From NCBI GenBank assembly GCA_002104985.1, contig MCGO01000061.1, forward strand, positions 1 to 64,000: a stretch of DNA of 64,000 bases, written 5' to 3'. Origin of the DNA: Rhizoclosmatium globosum. Taxonomy: Eukaryota > Chytridiomycota > Chytridiomycetes > Chytridiales > Chytriomycetaceae. This document shows, one piece after another, positions 21,251-32,987 of this stretch (the first letter of the stretch is position 1; each line of letters starts with the position of its first letter). A program made the translations under genes and the position numbers. The notes under the pieces are model-generated. The model was given only the letters and a program-made list of their open reading frames with translations, ran no database searches and was not told the origin of the DNA.

Positions 21251-21399
21251 CATCATTTCCATGAAGTTTAATAGAATTACAACAGCAGTGGTAGTACTAT
21301 GGTCAATTCATTTAACTTCTTGTATATTTGGATTCTTTCTTCTGGTGCCCTGTTGTTGCTCAATGCAGTACCATCAAGATACTTTTTTGTCTGTGTGTA

Positions 21400-21475
21400 G
21401 GCCATTTAGTTTAGGTGGTTAGTCCTGTGGTTACAAACCGTGCTGCAGTCATAGGTTCAATTCCTACTGCAGGTG
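21400..21475 (+). repeat. tRNA-derived (SINE-like) sequence or pseudo-tRNA
   Basis: An A-box match, tagtttaggtgg (21407-21418), and a B-box match, gttcaattc (21455-21463), lie at about tRNA spacing. A weak anticodon-like hairpin with loop ttacaaa and a T-arm-like hairpin around the B box can be drawn. The outer acceptor stem (gccatt versus tgcaggt) does not pair, so this is not a functional tRNA; a SINE head or decayed tRNA is more likely. It sits inside the repeat mosaic. Confidence 0.4.
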
Positions 21476-21658
21476 TAAATTTTGAAATGTAGTTGGCATC
21501 ATGCCCTCAAAAGAGGCAGCACCCTCCTCAGGGCGCCCCTTGAAGGATAATGCCATTAAGGCAGCGCCAATTAGGTGATGCCTGAAGTGCGGCGCCTTCA
21601 TGGCACCGCCCAGGATACTGGGTGACTCATCCTAACCATCCTAATCCAACAGTATAGA

Positions 21659-21770
21659 ACCCTAATCCTAAAGCACATGACGTCCATTGACTCCAGATCC
21701 AGAGGTTCCAGCAGCTTGACCAAGTGATGGCTCCTTGCCCAACCTAGTTTCAATTCCTAACCTTAACCCT
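21659..21770 (+). repeat. short element B fragment between telomere-like motifs
   Basis: About 80 bp (21675-21755) closely match element B ORF1 sequence at about 17031-17113, in the same orientation. accctaatccta (21659-21670) lies before it and cctaaccttaaccct (21756-21770) after it. No gene can be assigned to it. Confidence 0.75.
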
Positions 21771-22569
21771 TGTTTTGTTGGATTCCCAGTTGAAGGTAGC
21801 CTGAAAGTTCCTTGTTGTCTCTTTCAAAGAAATTCTCTGATATTGTGGTTTTTGGCCAAAATCCAATTTTCTAGCAAATCGTGCTTCTGACATCTCCCGC
21901 ATACCACAATCTGCACCATATGATAGAGGCCTCAGTGTCCCATAACAACTCAGCAACAGACAAATTCAGGGCCTATACATTGGCCTGGGAATGCGCTTTT
22001 CTTGGGACGTGCCAGAGTCACAACATGGCTCTACTGAAAAACATCTTAACTTTCTTTCCATGTTGATGAGGATATGCAAGCAAATAAATTCCTCTCTTGT
22101 TCAAATATATAGTCTGTTTATAATTTACTTATACCGAAATCAAGTCCTCTATGTTGATTCTGTTTATGATTTAATTAATAACAAAATTCTGAAGCTTTTT
22201 TTGAAATTTAACTAGTTAACTAGTAACTACAGCATGTTAAGTGTTTCATGCGGTTGTTATGACGCTAAAAATAGAACATCTCTGTTATACATTACTTTAA
22301 CACGTTTGTGGCATCAATGCAAAGCTCCTGTTCTTCTCTTTCGATTAGTAGTGCTTGTATGACTTGATGGTGCTGTATGTGTGGGAGGCAACGGAAAGTG
22401 CAATCGGTGGTGGCTGGAGTGGAAATTGTGAAGGGCGCAAAGAATTTGCACTTTTGTTGGATTTCGTGCTAAACTCACAATATATGTACAACTCAGATTT
22501 GAAATTTGAATGGAGCAACCTTTTTGCATTTTCTTTATTCTGCAATAAACTCAAATGCATTTTACAAAA
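21771..22569. other. AT-rich spacer, no supported gene
   Basis: Only short frames in several directions, none with a domain or clear splice sites. This is the transition from the repeat mosaic to the gene-dense part and includes the 3' flank of the TPR gene ending at 22570. Confidence 0.4.
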
Positions 22570-24889
22570 CTACAGATTCTGTTTTGTTTTCAATTTTGAT
22601 TTGAACAAACCAGCCAATTTTTTCAGAACCATCAATGTATCAGGATGGTCTGGTCCAAGAATTCTTTCATAACTGACAAGGCACTTAATGAACATGGGCT
22701 CTGCCTGCTCATAGTTTCCTTGTGATTGGTACAAACCAGCTAAATTGCTCATAATTGACAATGTTTCAGGATGGTCTTGTCCAAGAACTCTAACACAAGC
22801 ATCAAGGCATTTTATGTACATCAATTCTGCCTTGTCATATTTGTTTTGTGTTTGGTACAAACCCGCCAAATTGTTCAGTGATATCAATGTATCAGGATGG
22901 TCTGGTCCAAGAACTTTTTTAAAAGAGACAAGGCACTCATTATACATAATTTCTGCCTCCTCATAATTGCCTTGTGAATGGTAAAAAAGGGCCAAATTGT
23001 TCAGTGATGTCAAAGTATCACGATGGTCCGGTCCAAGAACTCTTTTACTTGCTTCAAGGCACTCAATATACATAGTCTCTGCCTGTTCATACTTGCCCTG
23101 TGATTTGTACAAAGCAGCCAAATTGTTCACTGATATCAAAGTATCAGGATGGTCTGGTCCAAGAACTTTTTTAAAAGAGACAAGGCACTCATTATACATA
23201 GTTTCTGCCTCCTCATATTTACCTTGTGAATGGTACAAATTTGCCAAACTATTCAGCGATAACAATGTAGTAGGATGATCTGATCCAAGAACTCTTTTCC
23301 TTGTTTCAAGGCACTTATTGAACATTGGTTCTGCCTCCTCATATTTGCCTTGTGATTTGTACACAGCAGCCAAATTGTTCAGTGATGATAACGAATCAGG
23401 ATGGTCTGGTCCAAGTACTCTTATCCTTGTTTCAAGGCACTCATTGTACATAGTTTCTGCCTCCTCATATTTACCTTGTGAATGGTACAAATTTGCCAAA
23501 CTATTCAGCGATGACAATGTAGTAGGGTGGTCTGATCCAAGAACTCTTTTCCTTGTTTCAAGGCACTCAATCTGCATAAGTTCTGCCTCCTCATAATTGC
23601 TCAACATCTGGTGGAATCCAGCCAACACATACATCCAATCAATTTGATCAATAATGCTGTGTGATGCCATAGACAAGGCCACATGATGTTGAAGAGTACC
23701 AATAGTCCACAGTACTAATGTTTCAAAAACTGTCCTGTCTAATTTTGAAAACCCAATTGTTGTTTCAATAACTTTGAAAATAGCCTCTTGGTCAGAAGGA
23801 TTACCAGCGTTACACTTTTTACTGTTCAAATTTGCAAGCAAAGAATAGTATGCTCCTGTTTGATACTTGAGAGACTCCATGAATATTTGAGTTTCATTTG
23901 GAGGCATAGCAACATAGAAACTGCTTTTTGCAACATTTGACACATAGATTTCATATACACACCATGACCGGGTCAATGGGACAGGGTCATCCCATGGCTG
24001 CATTATGAGTACAACACTTCCAATTTTCTGAATGGCATTTTGAAAAACTGTTGTCCACCAAGTAAAATCTTTTGCACCAGTATTATGCTGCGAGTTTGAT
24101 AATAAGTCAAACCAAATAATGGTTGACTCTGGGTCCAACTTATTTAAATCAACAAAATTGGTCAAGGCATCCACGACATCCAAAAACTTGTACTTCCAAG
24201 CATGAGAAATAAAGTAGTTGGCATCGCGAACTTGGCCCATTAGGTTGGGATCATTGGATAAATACATGTCAGCACACAATGACAATTTGGAAACTTCTGT
24301 TTGTATCTTGACAAACTTGTTACAGATATCCTGTGTGGTCATGCCTTCAAGTTCTGAGCGGCCTCCCCAAGAATCCACAAGGGAACTTAAGTACTTGACA
24401 GAGACGCCCTTGATGGAAAAGTGATTGGGGTCCAACTGCATATTGGGAGAAATTAGTACAAATAATAGCATTTGAGAGACATACCATATTAACTATTTCT
24501 GTGTCAGTGTGAGACACAGTTTCGACAGCCTTCTCAACATTCACAGAAGTCATTTCAGCTGAGATAAAAGTGGTATGAATATTTCCTTTCTCTTGATCGA
24601 GAAGGCCTTGGTTTCCATCTGAAGCATGGGTTGTTTCTGGGAAGCAATTGTGGTTAGTTAAGGGGTCAACTTGATCAAACCAATTGGTTGATCACAACTT
24701 AATCCCTGTCACCGCACCTACCAGATTTAGTAAAGGCAGGGATTGAATTGTCTGCGGTAGAGTGAACCAATGAAGACGAATTGGTGTGAACGGACTTCTT
24801 GTTTTGCTCTATCAACAGATCTATTGTCAGCACCCAGATAACAAATCAAACAGAGGATACTCACTTTGCTTTGAAACAGTTCCTCCCAT
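22570..24889 (-). CDS. TIR-like / kinesin-light-chain-type TPR protein with N-myristoylation signal
   Basis: Four exons join in phase on the minus strand: 24889-24865, 24820-24722, 24636-24485 and 24435-22570, about 713 residues. The first exon begins MGGTVSKQ, a good N-myristoylation sequence. Residues ~165-270 resemble a TIR fold: YFISHAWKYKF, then IIWFDLLSNSQH, VVLIMQPWDDPVPLTR and SWCVYEIYV, whose Glu (about 254) aligns by eye with the catalytic Glu of TIR NAD hydrolases. From ~375 on there are about eight TPR repeats of the 42-residue kinesin-light-chain type (YEEAETMY...VLGPDHPDTL...LNNLA.LY.SQGK), very alike at DNA level. By analogy with TIR-TPR and TPR immune receptors, a membrane-bound sensor or NADase is possible; enzymatic activity is unproven. 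Recent repeat duplication or gene conversion is likely. Confidence 0.75.
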
Positions 24890-25862
24890 ATTCGATGTTT
24901 TGGGATTGACTAGATAGGCACTGATGTTCAAGGGAACTCGTTAGGAGATTCAAAGAGAGATTTTGTTCGACTGCATGATCATTCAAATTTCGAAACTCTT
25001 GAAGCGGTTATCCAGATTGTTATCTTTTACAAAAATAATAGTTTAATTAATGCACAATCTTTAATTTAACAGGTATTGTGCTGTGTGATTTATTTCAAAA
25101 CGTGTTCTCTGTGCCAAATAACAAACATATCACTGACCAAACCTGTAACTTCCGTTTAACTTAAACAAATGCGGCTAACACTAGAAATCATTCTCAGTCT
25201 TGAACTTTCGTGGATGATATAGCAGAGGTTTCGACGGGTTTTCGTGCCTGTTGTGTGCAATCACTGATCTTGGCGTTATGGCAAATTCAGGAGTGGAAAT
25301 TGGCGGAATCGCTCGCGCTGCAGGTTTGGTACCGCTAGGAAGGGCCACCATAGTTTCCGCAGCAATAGAGAAGTGACGACTATGGGTTTCTGGCAACCGG
25401 ACTTGCAATATTGTGGGCAGCAGAAGTATTATTTAGCACCTCAGTTTAGGCTTTCCTCAGCTACAAAGAGTTTCACGCCAACTGCAGAGTCTTTGCTTAC
25501 TTCGCCCGGAGTAGCAGTGGCTGGAACCGGTGTAGCGATAATGGTGGAAGCAGGCTCGGTGCAAAAGTTGGAGTAATGTGGCAATAACAGCTGGAGCGAG
25601 AATATCAACTTCAGCGACCACTTTAATGGACAACTCGTCTAATAAATACTTTCTAAATACACTGCCTTTATTTTCAAGCCGCTAAATTAGGGCGTAAAAC
25701 TAATCAAGGCCCGAATCAACTTCCCATAAACTGCAAATAAGAACACCTGTTGCTTCATTAACTTTTTGATCTTTTTGCCCTTCTTATCTTCTCAACTCTT
25801 TCAACTTCTTTTCAGTCTCGTATAAATCAATCTAGATGTTCTTTATTTGAAACGTTTATTCT
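24890..25862. other. intergenic, possible small unrecognised gene on minus strand
   Basis: A minus-strand frame ending at 25181 gives ~56 codons from an ATG (MVALPSGTKPAARAIPP...), and further Ala/Thr/Pro-rich frames lie at 25440-25700. No convincing splice chain or domain links them. A small secreted or structural gene cannot be excluded. The rest is AT-rich spacer with the promoter of the TPR gene at 24890-25000. Confidence 0.35.
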
Positions 25863-28800
25863 CTACTTCTTGTTGCTCACCAATCCCTTCAAGAACTGCA
25901 CCTCCGCCTTCAGAGACCCAATAGTCTTCTCAAGCTTGACAACATGATCCTCCAACACAACAACTCGTGACTTTCTTGACTGTTCAACCAACCGAGCAAT
26001 ATGAGTTTTCATCATTTGGATGACATCATTCAAATCGTGAATCCGTTGATGAGCAGCTTTCAATTCCTCCTCAGCATCTGCGAGGTCTTGTAATGCATCC
26101 CCACGCTCTGCAATCACCGTGTTCAATTCAGATTGAAGCCGCAAAATTTGGTCCTCGACAATTGCTGTATTGTTGTTATGCTCAGTGGTGGTGGACTTGT
26201 GCAGTTCCCAAAGATCCTTGTGTCTACCAGAAAGCGCATCGAATGCCTCTTTCACTTGTGAGTGCGCCGCTTTGCTTTCAGTCACCGTGGCTTCCAATTG
26301 CTTGATTCGCGCCAACAATTCGGTCCGCTCAACATCAAATGCAGCCGCATCATTGTGTCGCAACAATCGTTCCTTCTCAGTTTCAAGACTCAACACAGAC
26401 ACTTGCCTTTGCAAGAGATCGCGCTCGATAACAACGGCTCCATACTTGACATCCCCGTCACGAACACGCTCCAACGCTTCAGTCAGTTCGCTTTGTAGCT
26501 GCAAGGCGCTCTTTTCTTGGCTTTCAATAATTGCAATGTGGTCACCTTGCTTCTTCTCCAACGCATCTCGCAATTCCTCATTCTCGGTCATGAGAGCCTT
26601 GACCTCCTCAGCAGCTTCCAAAGCCAACGTGTCCAACTTGACCATCAGTTCTTGAATTAATTGGCCATCGGCTTGGCGCTCTTGGAGTAATGTGATTCGT
26701 TCCTCCAACAGGGCGTTGATATTAGCAGCAACATCGCCTGCAGTCTTTGAAATTTCGCCTTGAGCATCCTTGAGATTTTTTTCAAGTTCTTGAATCCGAG
26801 ACGTGCTGGCTTCATCAACAATAGCAGCAGAATCCAAATCTGCAAGGTTTGATGTCATTTCGTCAACAATTGCATCCACTTCTTTGTTTGATACTTGATT
26901 GGTGTCAGCAACTTCGATTTCCTCTTCAATCTCCTCCTCTTCAACCAATACTTCCAACTGACGGCTGGCATTCAAAAGCTTGCCGAATTCTTGGGCTTCA
27001 GCTTCAACTGAAGCATCCACACCAATCGTAAGCAGACTCAGGTTGTAATCCTTGGCGAGTTGAGTGGAAAGCAGGTGAGTTTCGACTTGGTTGTGTCCAT
27101 CCCCTTAAACTTTGGTCAGCAAAACAAGAGAACACAAAGGAGACTCTTACCAATAAGGAAAATAACATTGAAGTGTCTTCCGCTCGTCAGGGAAATATTC
27201 AACATGCCCTCATCCAATACGCTTTTTTTGACAGTTTGATATACCTCATCGAAAGGTGCAAACGAATGGACTTCAACCACATTGACAGCATCGTCGAAGT
27301 CAGGGAGATGGTCGTTGTCTTCAAATTGGCTGGTTGAATATGAGAAGAGAGCAACAGCAGGTCCTTCTCCATCAAAGAGAGGACTGAATCCAAGCGATGC
27401 CTCTATATAGATATGAGTGAGTCGTTGGACAGAAATTAAAAAGCTGCCATACCAACAAGGATTCCTTCCGTCTTTCCATCGGCACGGTGCTTATCAATTT
27501 CAGCACGAACAGCCTCCAAGATGTGTTCCGCTTTGATTCAGAATAAGAAACTGCAAACGTGAATGTGAAAAGACTTACCAAGCTCGCCATCCAAATCATC
27601 TCTGGTTTCATCTATCGACAATTCGTTCTTAACTGGCTCCCCACTTTCAGCGTCAACATTAGCTGCCTCCTTCTCAATGGAAATTGTAGAAGCAGGAATC
27701 TCCTCAACAGTAGATTCTTGGACAGCCTCTTCAACGACAACCGCCTCTTCAACATTCACTTCAACTTCGGCGTCCACAGTGTCACCGAACGACACTAAAG
27801 TCAAGTCGTAGTCATGCGCAAGTCGTGTAGCAAGAAGGTGGGTTTCCTCTGCATACAACCCATCACCTGAACACTATTTAGCGCCACCTTTAAAAGAACG
27901 GACAAAGCTCACCGATCGCGAAAATGACGCTGAAATTCTTGACGCTATGCAACGAAACATCCAACAATCCTTCGTGCAATACGCTGGACTTGACGCTATC
28001 ATAGACAGTCTCAAACGGATCAAACGAATGAACTTCGACAACATTCAACGAATCGTCAAAGTTGGGGAAGTGCTCGTTATCTTCGAAGTCGCGTGCGGCA
28101 TACGAAAAGAGCGCAATAGCAGGTCTGGTGGATTCTTCGCCATCAAACAAGGGACTGAAACCGAGTGAAGCCTCTGTTGATTGTTTGAGACACGAACCAC
28201 AATAGATTACAAATAGAAATGGCACACACCAACAAGGATTCCCATCGCTGGCTTTTCCGCAGCAAAGTTGTTTGCAATAGCCGCACGAACAGTCTCGAGG
28301 AGATGTTCGTCGAGTTGAGCATCGAGTTCGTTCAAGGTTTGGTCCAAAGCATATTCGACAGCAACAACTCCTTCCTTTTCTGTTTCTGCAGAAATTTCCT
28401 CTTCTACGACTTCCTCTTTGCTATCGATTTCAGCAACGACTTCGTATTCCTCAAGTTCGCTTCCACCGAAAGTGAGTAGAGACAGGTTGTATTCCGACGC
28501 CAAACGTAAAGAAAGGAGGTGCACTTCCTCAGGGCATGATCCATCACCTAAACTCATGTTTAATTGCTGACGACACATTTGAAAATACTCAACTGATTGC
28601 AAAAACGACGCTCTTTTTCGGTTCAAACAGCCCAAGTCGACTCACTTCCAACAAGACATTCTCGTACACAGTATCAATGGCAACAGATCCGTCAATAGTA
28701 ATAACCCGCTCCCCAAAGTATTCCAACGCAGGCAAGCTTTGCTCTTGGAATGTATTGAAGCGTTTTCGAATCGTTTCCAGGTTATCATCAGCACGTCCCG

Positions 28801-29796
28801 AAGTTTTTCCGCGTTCAATGAGACGGGCTTCCAGAACGTCCAAGGGGCAGTTAAAGTTGAGAATAGCAGTAGCTGGTCTCACAACATTTTCGAATTTGAT
28901 AGCTTGGTCCAGCGCTCGGGGGAATCCGTCTGTTTGTAATCCATATCAGGTGGACAGTCCAAACTCCACAGGCATTAGCTCACCAATCAGAATCCCATTA
29001 CTCTCCGTATCATTTTCGATCGCCTTCTTGAGCAATCCAATCATAATATCCTGCGGGACAATCTTGCCTTCCTTCATAATGCCTTCGGCAAGCAACCCAA
29101 TTTCCGTTCCCGCCGCAACTTCAGCACGCAACAAGTCACCCGCAGAGAGATGCAACAAGTTAAAATCCTTTGCCAATTTCGCTGATTGGGTACCCTTTCC
29201 CGATCCAGGTCCGCCTGATTGATAATAGGATGGGTAAAGATAGAGTGAGACACCACGATCGCCAACACCAGAACAAAAGGTATTTACCAACGACAAAGAC
29301 AATATCCTTTTTGAGGTCAAAGAAACCTTCGTTTTGAATTAACACTTTTGTAGAGTTGTAGACAGAATCAAATGGCTCGAAAGCGTGGACTTCAACAACT
29401 TTGACATCGGGCGGCGTCATGTGGTCGCGCTGGTCTTTGAAGGCGTCGGACGAATACGAAAAGAGAGCGAGTGCGGGCGGGACTTGTTTGGTTGGGTGCG
29501 AGTGCGGTGAGAAGAGGGTCGAGAATGCGAGCGAGGCCTCTGAAGGTCGGCGTTGTAGATAAGGTTAGTGACGAGTAGTTTGTTGCTTGTTTAAGTTGGA
29601 ACTTTAAGCACGAACCAATCAGAAGGCCGTTTGATCCACTTGGAAGGGCGTTCAAGTGCGATTCAACTGTCTCAAGCAAATCATCCGCTAATTGGTCATC
29701 TAGTTCATCCTCCAAGTGCTTCACTCCGCCAACTTGTTCGCTCGTGTTTAAAGTTTGATGTTTCAATGTCTCTGCTTCTGGTTCAGAGGGAGACAT
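25863..29796 (-). CDS. adenylate-kinase-family protein with one intact and several eroded kinase units plus coiled coil
   Basis: About ten exons on the minus strand join in phase by short introns, ~1,100 residues. One kinase unit is complete (about 29215-28600): GGPGSGKGTQ P-loop, LSAGDLLR, GILIDGFPRALDQA across an intron, and RGKTSGRADDN of the short-lid AK1/UMP-CMP kinase type. Before and after it are related units. They keep the LL.TV.....GILVG-EASLGF and VVEVH.F.PFD.VY frames, but their P-loops read DGSCPEEVH, DGLYAEETH and DGHNQVETH, without the phosphate-binding Gly-Lys, and the nucleotide-binding core is replaced by acidic linker. The last ~380 residues form a long coiled coil. The ATG at 29796 is preferred; one at 29844 is possible. 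Multi-AK proteins act in cilia and flagella of other eukaryotes, so a zoospore flagellar role is a guess. Confidence 0.75.
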
Positions 29797-29862
29797 TCTT
29801 TTTCGGGTCTTTCGAAGTGTGTGCCCAAGCAAGAGGAAAAACATGTACTCCAAAATTGGGAA

Positions 29863-31662
29863 TCACGTCATTATTACGCTAAAGAATACACTCAAACTCA
29901 ATAATGCGCTTACTGTATACCCTTCACTCTTGACAGCAGCACCTCCCTGCCCAACATCAACATCAGCAATCGAACTCGACCTTCCATTCGCCAATCCAAA
30001 CCCAATCCTCTTTTGCGAATAATCAAACACATTCATATACCGCTTCAGAAAGGTATTCCCAACCAAGTACGTTCCGTTCCGGTAACCCCCAACCCTTCCA
30101 ATTAACCCCAAATAACACGTATCATACGAATCCGGACTCAGAATGTATTCCAACGCCGTTATGTTCAACGTAACACCTCCATCGAACGAAATCGCTAAAA
30201 CAGGTCCACCCGCCTCCCGCCTCATATTACAAGGCACGCGGAAGGTAAAGTCGTCACTTCCAGTAAACCCAACTTGCTTAGCCCCCGCAATCTGGTTTCC
30301 AATAGCGCGTATAAGCACATCCGAAACAACTGCTGCGCTGGTCCCCGTATCCCAACTAGCCGCACCCGTGCTTCCCTGAGTTTCAGTTGTCAATGGCGAT
30401 GCGTGACTGCTGAACTTTTCCACCACTACACCGCCGACACTGACCGACACCATCGGAAGAGCAATTTTCCCAGCACGGATCAAATCGTTGTCCGTAATCA
30501 TGGATATCCTAATATATGATCAGCCAACCATTTTCGATCAACGTCAAACATCCAATACACACCAAACAAGCTCTTTCGACGGATTAGCGAGAAGGCCTGC
30601 ATCAAATCCTCCAAACCCAATAAATCCATTAACTTCATCGACCCCAATATACCAACTGAACCACGGTTTCGTTAGCACACCATTCGCCATCAATACCTCA
30701 GGAAGTGTTGGGGAATCATCTGTCGGATGGAACCCCATTCCCACTATTCCATCATATCTAGCTTCACTCGGAGAATCAAACGACGTGACCTGATAAATGG
30801 TATCAGTGTATTATTCTCTAGTTCAACCAACACTGAACCTGCGCAAACACGAAATCCGAGACGGAGTAGTTCCCAACTGACACAACATCTTGAACCAAAG
30901 TTCCATTGAATTCTGTACCGTCCGCGTCTAGTTGATGTGCAATGTCAGAGATCCCGAGTCAAATGAATTGGAATTCGGTAGACTCACAACTCTGCCCAAT
31001 CTGTCGCCCAATTGACTTTCCCGTAGAACTTTTTGTAAGGTTATACCGCAAGTTCGCCCGACAATACTGTTTTCAGATAGATGCGTTACCAACAGTTTCA
31101 GATTCCCCAACCAACACCAACCAACCAACCTGATTTTTACATTCAGATCCAAACAGCCACGTACTAAATGATCCAGTATCAAACAGAACACTGTATGAAA
31201 CCGGCGGAGTTCCAACTTGAACGACGCCGGAATACTGTAGCATAACAGCGTTGTATGGTAATCAGCAAACACCACACAACGCAGAGTCCAACAAAAGACC
31301 CACCTCAGTGACTCCATTCAGGGTTTCAGTGATTGGTAGAATCGAAGGAGTGGATGCCCTTGAAACAGCCCTTAACGCTTGAGAATCCAGTCTTCAGTAT
31401 CTGCAACATCAATCTTCTGAGAGAGGGAACATACATTTGGACCAACAAAAAACGGCCGATTCACAGTAATTGCGATTGATACATGATCGTTTGATGAGGC
31501 GCTGGTTCAGGTAAGTTCGATTGTGTGTTCCAGTGCGAAGCCAGTGACTCACAACAAAGACGAATCAGAGTGTTCGAGCTGATCTCTTAAGTGAATGCTG
31601 TTGCTGGATGCAGTTGCGGTGCACAGAAAGAGAGTGGCGGGGATCGCTGCCCAGCCAAACAT
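29863..31662 (-). CDS. secreted pepsin-family (A1) aspartic protease, GPI-type tail
   Basis: The ATG at 31662 opens a signal peptide (MFGWAAIPATLFLCTATA). Several short exons follow, with boundaries only partly fixed between 31553 and 30790. The first catalytic motif, VLFDTGSFSTWLFG, is at about 31190-31150. A flap region and DGIVGMGFHPTDD (30770-30700) follow, then the second catalytic motif WDTGTSAAVVS (about 30350). The C-terminal exon (30501-29863) has LVGNTFLKRYMNVFDY...RIGFGLANG, typical of family A1, and ends in a hydrophobic stretch without a basic tail (SALLSLSVFFSVIMT), suggesting a GPI anchor like fungal yapsins. Both Asp motifs are present, so it is probably active. The second protease at 36712 is a relative. 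Its stop lies 66 nt upstream of the kinase-family ATG. Confidence 0.8.
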
Positions 31663-31814
31663 CCTCTAACTTCTTCTTCTTGTTCTATTTGTGGAATTCT
31701 TCTGTATTAGCATTTCCATCCAATCGGCGAAATCAAAGAGGAGGAAGTACTTTTCTCTTTGGTAATTTAAAAAGAATTCAATATTATTTCAGGTTATTTA
31801 TTTGTTTTCTAAGT

Positions 31815-32973
31815 ATGATAGAACAATCATCGACACACCCACAACTCGACCTCACCCGCCTCCCACTTGAGCTCCTTCAGCACATTGGCCTGACCTTTCT
31901 CGGTGCATCGGATCTCGCAACATTCGCATTGACCTGCAAACAAGTGCGCGTGGCCCTGTTGATTCCACGGGCAGCCTCGTTCTGTCTCAGTCTGATCAAA
32001 GCTGGAATTAAAGTAGAATTAAATCAAAGTATTCCTGGATCAAATCAAGTGCAAAAGTGTCCTTTGAATGTCATCGATCCAACTGGCCTTGGATGCCTCC
32101 TTCGCTACGACACGTCAAACTTGGGTGTATCGTACTTCGAACGGGTCTTTGATGAGCAAAGGTCGTGGCAGATGCCGGGCGTGCGTGTCCCGTCGTGGGC
32201 TCTTCCAAACGATAATGGTCCTCAAACTCAGTTTATTCAGGGAGTCATGAGGGAGGATGCACAGGTCGGATCAAGGTTTGTTACTTAAAGTATGTCTTAC
32301 AGCCTTCCAATTAATGTTCTCTTCCAGATACGTTGTGTCTCGGACTGCCACGAGCAGAGTTCCACTTCCCATCATATCAAAATATTGCTACAAACAAGAA
32401 TCGGCATATTTTGAAGTCACATTCGAACGTGATGGTACTACTGTGCCCTCTCCTTCTGACTTTTTGGCTGTGATGGTTGGTCTCGTTTCAAAACCACATC
32501 TGGAAAAACCCACCCATCTTCCTGCACACGATTCATTCGCTGTCAGTTACGAAAGCTTGTATGGTGAGTTTGGCCGTAGATAAGTCGCAATGGCTGACCC
32601 TAAACAAGGTCAGGCAACGCTGGGACCGCATAACGGTGAAGGCGTCCTCTACGGGCCTAGTTACTCATTTGGTGATACTGTGGGCGTTGGAATAATTCCG
32701 TACTATGCGCCACTGTCGAACAACACCGCTCCACCACCTTCAGAACTGCTCTACACAGATAAGACACCACACGCGTGCACTATATTCTTTACTCTGAATG
32801 GACAATTTATCGGAGACGTTATCAATCGCTTCAGTTCTGATTTGCTCTCGTACGAAAAGTCACTCTTTCCAGCAATTGGATTCGTCACGTCCAAAATACC
32901 TGTTATCGCCAAAGTCAACTTTGGTCTCTCTCCATTCAAATTCCAAATGAAATCTCATGTTCCAACATACTGA
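31815..32973 (+). CDS. F-box and SPRY-domain protein
   Basis: The ATG at 31815 starts MIEQSSTHPQLDL. An F-box-like segment follows (LPLELLQHIGLTFLGASDLATFALTCKQVRVAL). Two introns are clear: GTTTGT...CAG near 32277-32329 and GTGAGT...AAG near 32561-32619. After them the chain has a SPRY/B30.2 domain of the RanBPM/SSH4 type (ESAYFEVTFE, FLAVMVGL, GEGVLYGPSYSFGDTVGVGI, FFTLNGQFIGDV, LFPAIGF). The F-box would bind Skp1 of an SCF ubiquitin ligase while SPRY binds the client; both are inferred from domain type. A second SPRY reading frame begins 14 nt after its stop. Confidence 0.75.
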
Positions 32974-32987
32974 AAAACGACCCTGCC

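Noticed and set aside
21400..21475. Functional tRNA gene
   Set aside because: A and B boxes fit, but the acceptor stem does not pair and the anticodon stem is weak.
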